34,790 bases of DNA, taken from positions 1 through 34,790 of IMG/VR virus record IMGVR_UViG_3300005618_000040. The stretch is one strand, 5' to 3'. The notes under the pieces were generated by a model. It saw only the letters and a list, made by a program, of their open reading frames with translations. It was not told where the DNA came from and made no database searches. Both the position numbers and the translations under genes were made by a program. Positions 29,099-34,790 of this stretch are shown piece by piece; position 1 is the stretch's first letter; each line of letters opens with the position of its first letter. This DNA is from a virus.

Positions 29099-29590
29099 AT
29101 GAAGGGCAAGCGAGCAGAACGGCCGGAACCGGCCGAGACGAACGAACCCGCGGCGCCGGCCGCGGCGCCCGCGATCGAGCCGGCCGCGGCGCCGGCCGCG
29201 GAACCGGATCTGAAAACCTACCCGCGGGTGACGACGACGGAATCGTACAAACATACGTTCACGTCGATCGAGCTCGCCGAGATTGCCGACAACATGGCGC
29301 GGGCCGCGGCGCGCGTCTACGAAATCGAAAAGCAGAAGTCCGAGCAAGCCGCGCACTATGGCGCCGAGCTCAAGGCGGCGAATCTCGCGGCCGGCGAGCT
29401 CGTGGCGAAGTACAACCAACGGTACGAAATGCGCGACGTGGAATGCCGTATTGAGTATGACAAACCGGAGCCGGGTTACAAGGCGTTCATCCGGCTCGAC
29501 AACGGCGAGAGTTTGAAGGAAATGCGGATGACGGAAGCCGAGAAACAGCGGGCGTTCGTGTTTGACGCCGGCGACGGCAAACCGCAATGA
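29099..29590 (+). CDS. Scaffold-like helical protein
   Basis: This 163-residue protein has an Ala/Pro/Glu-rich disordered N-terminus (1-40), a long helix (SIELAEIADNMARAAARVYEIEKQKSEQAAHYGAELKAANLAAGELVAKYNQRYE, about 52-107), then a beta segment (VECRIEYDKPEPGYKAFIRLDNGESLKEMRMTEAEK). Coiled-coil character suggests assembly roles, but the tail resembles a small unnamed phage domain. It overlaps the next gene by ATGA. Confidence 0.65.
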   Translation: MKGKRAERPEPAETNEPAAPAAAPAIEPAAAPAAEPDLKTYPRVTTTESYKHTFTSIELAEIADNMARAAARVYEIEKQKSEQAAHYGAELKAANLAAGELVAKYNQRYEMRDVECRIEYDKPEPGYKAFIRLDNGESLKEMRMTEAEKQRAFVFDAGDGKPQ

Positions 29591-30366
29591 CCAATAGAGC
29601 GATCACTTGGAGTTACGGCGGCGGCACTCAATCCGTCGCGATCGCCGTACTCGTTGCGGCCGGCAAGCTACCGCGGCCGGATTGGATCGGCATTGCCGAT
29701 ACCGGCCGCGAATCGTCCGAGACGTGGGAGTACACGGATCGTTGGGTGCGTCCGCTCTTGCGCCAGGTGGGATTGGAAATCGAGGTTGTATCCCACTCGC
29801 TCTCCAAGGTTGATCTGCGAAGCCACAAGGGGGACTTGCTGATTCCGGCGTACACCGAAAACGGTGTGCTCGATACGTTCTGTTCGTCGGAATGGAAAAA
29901 ATTTGTGATCCGCCGGCGGCTTCGGGCGCTCGGCTACGGTCCAAAAGCTCCGGTTGCTACCTGGATAGGGATATCGCTCGACGAAATCGGCCGCTGTAAA
30001 CCGTCGGGCGTTGATTGGCAGTCCTACGAATGGCCGCTGATTTGGACGCGGCCGGCGATGCGTCGGTCGGATTGCTACGCGCTGATTGCGGAAGCCGGCC
30101 TTCCGAAGTCGCCTAAATCTTCGTGCGTCATGTGTCCTTGGCGCCGCAATGAACAGTGGGCGCACCAACGGGACAATTACCCGGAGGATCACGAGAAGGC
30201 GTGCCAATTGGACGAGGAAATTCGGGCGAAGGATCGTAGCGGGGCTGTTTGGGTGCATCACTCTCGGGTGCCGTTACGTGAAGCCGATTTGACGGTGCCG
30301 GACAAGCCGCTCTCGCCGCTGTTCGGTGAGGTGGAGGGTTGTGATTCGGGGATGTGCTGGTGTTAA
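29587..30366 (+). CDS. PP-loop ATPase, PAPS reductase-like (late copy)
   Basis: This 259-residue enzyme has PP-loop SYGGGTQS (residues 9-16), DTGRESSETWEYTDRWV, a Cys99 in TFCSSEWKKFVIRRRL, GISLDEIGRCKPS, and CVMCPWRRNEQW (Cys180, Cys183). It ends CDSGMCWC, a possible second metal site. The same motif order as the early enzyme at 14004-15056 shows a shared family, but overall sequence differs widely. It is embedded, coupled, among head genes, just before the protease. The substrate is unknown. Confidence 0.85.
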   Translation: MTNRAITWSYGGGTQSVAIAVLVAAGKLPRPDWIGIADTGRESSETWEYTDRWVRPLLRQVGLEIEVVSHSLSKVDLRSHKGDLLIPAYTENGVLDTFCSSEWKKFVIRRRLRALGYGPKAPVATWIGISLDEIGRCKPSGVDWQSYEWPLIWTRPAMRRSDCYALIAEAGLPKSPKSSCVMCPWRRNEQWAHQRDNYPEDHEKACQLDEEIRAKDRSGAVWVHHSRVPLREADLTVPDKPLSPLFGEVEGCDSGMCWC

Positions 30367-30387
30367 AGGACGGGGGAGGGAATTACG

Positions 30388-31101
30388 ATGCCGACGATTG
30401 AGAAAAAGGTTTTCACATGCGCGCTCGAATGGAAAGAGGTTACCGAAGACGGCCAGTTTGAAGGGCACGCGGCGGTTTTCAACAACGTCGATCTAGGCGG
30501 CGATCGAATCAAGCGGCCGGCCTTCAAGCGCACGATTGAAGAGACGGGCGGCAAGTGGCCGGTGCTCATGGGTCATATCATGTCGCGGCCGGTCGGATTT
30601 TCGACGGGCGCCGACGAAGATTCCAAGGGCTTGCATGTGTTCGGGGAATTCACGCTCGCATCCGACGACGGCCGCAATGCGTACGCGCTCGCGAAACACG
30701 CGGCGAAGCTCAAACAGCCGTTCGGTTTGTCGATCGGGTACGGCATCGCCGAGGGCGGCGCCAAATTCAACTCCGATACCGGCGTGCGCGATCTCACCGA
30801 TTTGGATGTGTACGAGTTTTCGCTTGCCAGCGTGCCGATGAATCCGCGGGCGCGAATCGCCCGCGTGAAAGCGGCCGGCGAGCAGTACACCGAACGCGAG
30901 TTAGAAGGAATCTTGCGGGATGCTGGATTCTCTATCAGTGAGGCGAAGTGCCTCATTTCTTCCATGAAGGGGCAACGGGACGTTGAACCGGAAACGCCAT
31001 TGGATGCGAAGGTGGCGGCGGCATTCCACGATCTGATAAACACGGCCGGCGTGATTTATGAATACGCGGCCGGCCTGGAGACTCTACGTCATGGCACCTA
31101 A
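30388..31101 (+). CDS. Prohead protease (HK97 gp4-like)
   Basis: This 237-residue serine protease matures the capsid. Recognisable parts are FEGHAAVFNNVDLGGDRI, His63 in LMGHIMSRPVGF, Ser115 in PFGLSIGYGI, and LDVYEFSLASVPMNPRARI. The C-terminal 75 residues (REL...LRDAGFSISEAKCLISSMKG) form a helical extension common in these enzymes. GGGGGAGGG precedes the ATG. It overlaps the capsid gene by 11 bases. Confidence 0.93.
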   Translation: MPTIEKKVFTCALEWKEVTEDGQFEGHAAVFNNVDLGGDRIKRPAFKRTIEETGGKWPVLMGHIMSRPVGFSTGADEDSKGLHVFGEFTLASDDGRNAYALAKHAAKLKQPFGLSIGYGIAEGGAKFNSDTGVRDLTDLDVYEFSLASVPMNPRARIARVKAAGEQYTERELEGILRDAGFSISEAKCLISSMKGQRDVEPETPLDAKVAAAFHDLINTAGVIYEYAAGLETLRHGT

Positions 31102-32359
31102 CGGACTTACTTCCATTAATCCCGAAGATATCAGCAAACTTATGGGCATTCTTAGCGGCTTCAAGACGCAGTACGCCCAGTTAGACACCGACTTTAAGAC
31201 GTTCGGCGTCGCGCAATCGGAAACCAAAGTCAAGCTCGAAAAGCTCACCGCGGATATGGACGGGCTGCGGGCGAAGTACGCCGACGATACGGCGAAGCGG
31301 CTGCAGGATCTTGAGGGCAAGGTTGAGCGCGGCCTGATGATGACGCCGGCGCGTCCGAAGTCGATCGGGCAAACCGTGATCGAGGATGCGGGCTTGCTCG
31401 CGGCGATCAAATCGGGCGGGCGTTTCTCCGTCACGATCGGAATGAAAGGTCCGCTCGCGCGGCTGATGCAAGTGAAAGATATCATCAATCTTTCCCCGCT
31501 TTGGCCGCAGCAACTCGACGTGATCGCGCAACCGCCGCGTCCGCCGATCGGCGTCCGCTCGCTCGTGCCGCAGGGCAACACGTCGGCCGGCGCGGTTGAG
31601 TACATCGAAGAAACGAGCTTTACGAACAACGCCGCGGTAGTCGCCGAGGGCGCCGCGAAACCGAAGTCCGACAAAGTGTTTACGGCGCGGACGTCGGTTG
31701 TGCGAACGATCGCGCACTATTTCAAAATGTCGAAACAGACGTTCGATGACTTGCCGTTTCTCGCAAGCCAAGTCGAAAACAACGGCATTTGGGGCGTCCA
31801 GATCGTAGAGGATAACCAACTGCTCAACGGCTCCGGGGCTCCGCCGAACCTGCAGGGCTTTAACACGGTGGCAACCGCGGCGACGGCGCCGACGGGAACC
31901 GATGCGACGATCGTTGACGCGATCGGTACGGCCGTGTTCGAGCTCGCTTCGATCGGCTACATTGCCGACGGCACGGTCGCGAATCCGGCCGATTGGGGCG
32001 CGGTCGCGATGATGAAGAACGCGAACGGGAATTACATTTTCGTCAACCCGCTCGATTACACGGCGGGCGGGCGGCTATGGGGGACGCGGCTCGTGTTGAG
32101 CTCCAATCAGGCCGCGGGCACGTTCCTGGTGGGCGGGTTCCAGGGCAATTCGCAGATTCTCGATCGCGAGGACGTCAACGTGCAGGTTGCGACGCAGAAC
32201 GAGGACGACTTTATCAAAAACATGGTGACGATCCTCGTGGAAGAACGGCTTGCGCTCGTGATCTATCAGCCGAAAGCGTTCCTGAAGGGCGTCACGCCGA
32301 CGGGCGCTATTACGGGCACGTCGTCGGACACCGGCGCCACGCGGCAACCGCGGAAGTAA
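31091..32359 (+). CDS. Major capsid protein (HK97 fold)
   Basis: This 422-residue protein has an N-terminal helical delta domain of about 80 residues (FKTQYAQLDTDFKTFGVAQSETKVKLEKLTADM), to be removed by the protease. The HK97 fold follows: VRSLVPQGNTSAGAVEYIEETSFTNNAA, VAEGAAKPKSD, FKMSKQTFDDLPFLASQVE, LLNGSGAPPNLQGF, DDFIKNMVTILVEERLALVIYQPKAFLKG. GGAG lies 10 bases before the ATG. A strong terminator follows it, as expected for a highly expressed gene. Confidence 0.94.
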   Translation: MAPNGLTSINPEDISKLMGILSGFKTQYAQLDTDFKTFGVAQSETKVKLEKLTADMDGLRAKYADDTAKRLQDLEGKVERGLMMTPARPKSIGQTVIEDAGLLAAIKSGGRFSVTIGMKGPLARLMQVKDIINLSPLWPQQLDVIAQPPRPPIGVRSLVPQGNTSAGAVEYIEETSFTNNAAVVAEGAAKPKSDKVFTARTSVVRTIAHYFKMSKQTFDDLPFLASQVENNGIWGVQIVEDNQLLNGSGAPPNLQGFNTVATAATAPTGTDATIVDAIGTAVFELASIGYIADGTVANPADWGAVAMMKNANGNYIFVNPLDYTAGGRLWGTRLVLSSNQAAGTFLVGGFQGNSQILDREDVNVQVATQNEDDFIKNMVTILVEERLALVIYQPKAFLKGVTPTGAITGTSSDTGATRQPRK

Positions 32360-32412
32360 ACTAGCATTCAGCCGGCTAACATCCTCCAGACGGCCGGCCT
32401 TATCTGCGAACT

Positions 32413-32456
32413 GGCCGGGTGCTCTTTTATGGCGAGAGAGCATCCGGCCGATTTTT
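32413..32456 (+). terminator. Rho-independent terminator after the capsid gene
   Basis: GGCCGGGTGCTCT pairs with AGAGCATCCGGCC (13 bp, one G-T) around an 11-base loop, followed by GATTTTT. The 110 bases between capsid and the next gene hold nothing else I can see. Confidence 0.88.
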
Positions 32457-32468
32457 GAGGGAAAGCGT

Positions 32469-32780
32469 TTGACTGTTGGCGAAATCATCCCGTGTATCAA
32501 TTGCCGCGTCGTAGACGTGGGCGTGATGGGGACGTTTTGCTCCGATCGGTGCCGGGATGAATGGCGCGCGTACTATCGCGGCATGAGCTCGGCCGAAATT
32601 GTAGCGGATGCTCGCGTACGTTTTGCAGAGGAGCAGAGGTTACGTCGAATGAGCGGACCAAAGAAAAAGAAAAAGCCGGCGAAGCCGAACGAGAAGCGCA
32701 AGCCGGAAGTTACGCCGGTGAACAAGGCGATCGCCGCGGCGCCGGAAAACAAGAGCATCGACACGGCGGGGGAAAAATGA
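32469..32780 (+). CDS. Zinc-knuckle protein with a lysine-rich tail
   Basis: This 103-residue protein starts with TTG at 32469 behind GAGGGA. CINC (residues 9-12) and CSDRC (about 24-28) form a likely zinc site. Residues 60-103 are Lys/Pro-rich (GPKKKKKPAKPNEKRKP). The FCSDRC wording recalls the early zinc-finger protein at 13612. Place between capsid and connector suggests a head accessory protein, perhaps DNA-binding. Its stop overlaps the next ATG. Confidence 0.65.
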   Translation: MTVGEIIPCINCRVVDVGVMGTFCSDRCRDEWRAYYRGMSSAEIVADARVRFAEEQRLRRMSGPKKKKKPAKPNEKRKPEVTPVNKAIAAAPENKSIDTAGEK

Positions 32781-33349
32781 GGTTCCTCGATATCGAAACG
32801 GTGGTGGAACCGGATGACATTCCGGTCACCGTGCAGGAGTTTATCGACCATGCGCGGTTGAACGGGCTCACGGTCGATCGGCAACCGGATCTAATCGAGC
32901 GCGAGCTACGCTCGGCGACGCGGCGCGGCGAGCAGTTCACGCGGCGCTCGTTTCTGACGCAAACGCTCCGCGCGCTATTCGTACCGGACGGGCTCAGTTG
33001 CGCGTGTACGCTCTTGCTCGTGTTGCCGCGGGGCCGGGTGCAGGGGGTGACGTCGATCACGGCCGCGGGCTCGTTGGTCGATCCGGCGACGTATGCGCTC
33101 GAATGGAACACGGTAAAGCTCACGGCGCCGCTTGCGGGCGCGGCAACCGTGATTTACGAATCGGGCTACGGCGACGACGCCGACGCCGTGCCGAGCGGGA
33201 TCAAGGAAGGCATTCTTGAGTACGCGACGATCCTGTATGAAAACCGCGCCGGCGAGCGCGAGCAACCGTACGCGGCAATGGGTAGCCAGCAGATACCAGA
33301 CGGCGTGCGCGACTTGTGGCGCCCGTATCAGATTGAGATAAGCGGGTGA
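32777..33349 (+). CDS. Head-tail connector protein (gp6/gp15-like adaptor)
   Basis: This 190-residue protein has the helical opening of connector proteins (VTVQEFIDHARLNG...QPDLIERELRSATRRGEQFTRRSFLTQTLRALF), a phage_QLRR/gp6-like 'phiE125 gp8' layout with a beta middle (RVQGVTSITAAGSLVDPATYALEWNTVKL) and a helical end (SGIKEGILEYATILYENR). It binds beneath the portal. The start was chosen for the ATGA overlap. Longer upstream starts lie inside the zinc-knuckle gene. Confidence 0.85.
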   Translation: MRFLDIETVVEPDDIPVTVQEFIDHARLNGLTVDRQPDLIERELRSATRRGEQFTRRSFLTQTLRALFVPDGLSCACTLLLVLPRGRVQGVTSITAAGSLVDPATYALEWNTVKLTAPLAGAATVIYESGYGDDADAVPSGIKEGILEYATILYENRAGEREQPYAAMGSQQIPDGVRDLWRPYQIEISG

Positions 33350-33352
33350 CGC

Positions 33353-33688
33353 ATGGACGCTAGCGACTTGCGCGAGTGGATCGCGGTCTTTCAGATGGAT
33401 CTCGTACCGGACGGGCAAGGCGGATCGCGCGAAGGCGTGCCGGCCGGCCTTACGGCCGACATTCCGGCGAACGTCGCGACGCCGAGCGGCGGCACGGTCT
33501 TTCAGTCCGATCAGTTGGCGGCGCGTACTCGCCGGGTCTTCACGATCCGGTGGCAACCGGGAATCACGACGGTTTACCGCGTGATGTGGCGTCAAATGTA
33601 TCTCGACGTGGTGGACGTCGAAAACGTGGACGCGCTCGATACGTGGCTTAAACTCACATGTGAGCGGACAGAGGACGGGCTACAGTAA
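33353..33688 (+). CDS. Head closure protein (gp16/gp9-like adaptor)
   Basis: This 111-residue beta-rich protein has the pattern of phage head-tail adaptors: DLREWIAVFQMDLVPDGQGG, DIPANVATPSG, RRVFTIRWQPGIT...YRVMWRQMYLDVVDVENVD. It closes the portal after packaging. It starts 3 bases after the connector gene and overlaps the next start by one base. Confidence 0.85.
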   Translation: MDASDLREWIAVFQMDLVPDGQGGSREGVPAGLTADIPANVATPSGGTVFQSDQLAARTRRVFTIRWQPGITTVYRVMWRQMYLDVVDVENVDALDTWLKLTCERTEDGLQ

Positions 33689-34173
33689 TGGGCCGGGTAA
33701 TCAGTGTCAGTATCACCGGCGCCGAGGAAATCAAAAAGAATTTCTCGGCGCTCGCAACGCATTTTCCCGCGTGGGTCGCCGCGGCGAACGTCGGCACGGC
33801 CGAGGATATCGCCGATCAAGCGCGGCGCAACGTGAAGGAAATCGACGCCTTCGACACCGGCGAGCTCTACAGTTCCATCAAGGTGAGCGCGTCGGCTAAG
33901 GGCCGAAGCGTCGTCGTCTACAGCGACTCGAAACATGCGCCGTTTATCGAGTTTGGAACGGCGCCGCACTTTCCGCCGCTCGATGCAATCCGCGCGTGGT
34001 GCGCGCGAAAAGGTATCCCGATCGCCGCGGCGTTTCCGATCGCGCGGGCGATCAGCGAGCGCGGGACACCGGAGCGGCCGTGGTTGTATCCCGCGTACAA
34101 GGTGGGGATGCGCGGGCACATTGACCGGATACGCAATTTTGTGGGCGGCGAATTGCGAAAGTTGTTGGCGTAA
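33688..34173 (+). CDS. HK97 gp10-like head-tail joining protein
   Basis: This 161-residue protein has the family marks: ITGAEEIKKNFSALA, AEDIADQARRNVKEIDAFDTGELYSSIKVS, VVYSDSKHAPFIEFGTAPHFPP, then a C-terminal ERPWLYPAYKVG helix. It joins tail and head. Overlap with the preceding stop supports coupling. Confidence 0.88.
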   Translation: MGRVISVSITGAEEIKKNFSALATHFPAWVAAANVGTAEDIADQARRNVKEIDAFDTGELYSSIKVSASAKGRSVVVYSDSKHAPFIEFGTAPHFPPLDAIRAWCARKGIPIAAAFPIARAISERGTPERPWLYPAYKVGMRGHIDRIRNFVGGELRKLLA

Positions 34174-34174
34174 C

Positions 34175-34429
34175 ATGGCGATCATGCGAGCGAAAGCGTT
34201 TTTCACGGTGACGGCCGGCATCATTCCGGGTACGGTCGATCCGCAGTACACGAAGCATTGGGGCTACACGGATCTTGATTTTGAGGACGACGTGAAGGCA
34301 ATGGAAAAAGATCCGGAGCGGCGAACGTCGAAGTTTATCGAACGCATGGACGCGGCGTACTTTTACGCGCGGTCGATCACCAATCCGCGGGCCGTCAACT
34401 GGGTTCATGTGGAGTTTGTGTGGGTATGA
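34175..34429 (+). CDS. Small hypothetical protein
   Basis: This 84-residue protein reads KAFFTVTAGIIPGTVDPQYTKHWGYTDLDFEDDVKAME, with an aromatic VNWVHVEFVWV end. No family is known. The chosen ATG follows the previous stop by one base. It overlaps the next gene by ATGA. Confidence 0.6.
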   Translation: MAIMRAKAFFTVTAGIIPGTVDPQYTKHWGYTDLDFEDDVKAMEKDPERRTSKFIERMDAAYFYARSITNPRAVNWVHVEFVWV

Positions 34430-34656
34430 GAGAACGCAAAGACCCATTCCGCACGCTCGACGATCCGGAGCCGGCCGAGACGATCGCGCCGGCGCCGTGC
34501 GAGGGCAACACGCCGAGCTTATCCGCGGCGCCGGCGCCGGTGCTCTTGCAGGAGGCGCACTCGCTCGGCTATTGGCAGATGTGGCCGGCCGGCCGTCCGT
34601 CCTGGTTGCGGCGGTTGCTCGTGCGGTTCATTCTCGGGTGGAAGTGGCGCGAGTGA
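34426..34656 (+). CDS. Small hypothetical protein
   Basis: This 76-residue protein has a Pro/Ala-rich acidic first half (DDPEPAETIAPAPCEG) and an aromatic, basic C-terminus (YWQMWPAGRPSWLRRLLVRFILGWKWRE) that could be an amphipathic or membrane-facing helix. No family is known. It is coupled to both neighbours. Confidence 0.55.
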   Translation: MRERKDPFRTLDDPEPAETIAPAPCEGNTPSLSAAPAPVLLQEAHSLGYWQMWPAGRPSWLRRLLVRFILGWKWRE

Positions 34657-34790
34657 CGAAGGCTTGCGCGGCGTGCAACGAAGGGCGTTTGCATACGCCG
34701 GCCGAGTGGAAAGCATTTCACCCGCTCGCGGGGCACGGTTACGCCGAGGGTATCGGGTGGACGCATCCGGTCTTGAAAGCGGCGAATGAG
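34653..34790 (+). CDS. Mini-protein cut by the window end
   Basis: From GTG at 34653 (overlapping the previous stop, GTGA) the frame is open for 46 codons to the last base, with CAAC near the start and WTHPVLKAANE at the end. Joined to base 1 it ends at once with TGA (1-3), which is also the start of the hairpin at 1-39. The same stop-in-hairpin arrangement is seen at 24948. This supports a circular or permuted genome cut here. Confidence 0.55.
   Translation, partial: MTKACAACNEGRLHTPAEWKAFHPLAGHGYAEGIGWTHPVLKAANE

Overview
The window reads as one complete, probably circularly permuted genome of a tailed phage with a long non-contractile (siphovirus-type) tail, about 34.8 kb and GC-rich. The head and tail genes follow the HK97/lambda order, but the order is split across the ends of the window. 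DNA packaging and head genes run from about 22.4 kb to the right end, and tail genes continue from 0.3 to 11.8 kb. An open frame starting at 34653 runs to the last base and, joined to base 1, meets an in-frame TGA at once, followed by a strong hairpin. The ends therefore look like an arbitrary cut in a circle. The host cannot be named. A small KGG-rich protein and a PHWFR-type helix-turn-helix protein recall families I associate with Acidobacteria and other soil bacteria, but this is weak evidence.

Layout. 0.05-0.28 kb: a lone reversed small gene. 0.3-12.1 kb: tail terminator, tail tube, tail chaperones (with a probable -1 frameshift), tape measure, a tail-tip/fibre protein with decapeptide repeats, and a long fibre ending in an S74 chaperone. 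12.1-18.6 kb: an early region of small genes plus DUF932 and a PP-loop (PAPS reductase-like) enzyme. It is driven by six near-identical promoter/leader cassettes, with a seventh, reversed promoter. 18.6-20.0 kb: a DUF5681-like gene (reversed) and a double helix-turn-helix regulator. 20.0-21.7 kb: a structured non-coding leader and a replication-initiator-like gene that contains AT-rich palindromic repeats and a DnaA-box-like site, a likely origin. 21.7-22.4 kb: a folded RNA that looks like the HEARO/omegaRNA of IscB systems, followed by a small protein whose start resembles the PLMP domain of IscB, with no nuclease domain. 22.4-25.0 kb: large terminase and several tiny genes. 25.1-26.0 kb: two reversed genes (zinc ribbon, helix-turn-helix). 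26.2-34.8 kb: portal, MuF-like protein, a second PP-loop enzyme, prohead protease, major capsid protein, connectors.

Most genes within an operon overlap by ATGA, GTGA, TTGA or TAATG, so translational coupling is the rule. I found no integrase, DNA or RNA polymerase, helicase, tRNA, recognisable endolysin or CRISPR array. The features most worth following are the omegaRNA-like/PLMP pair upstream of the terminase, the repeated promoter-leader cassettes with a conserved hairpin and an upstream anti-ribosome-binding-site arm, the origin inside the replication gene, the pair of PP-loop enzymes, and a family of palindromes at ends of transcription units.
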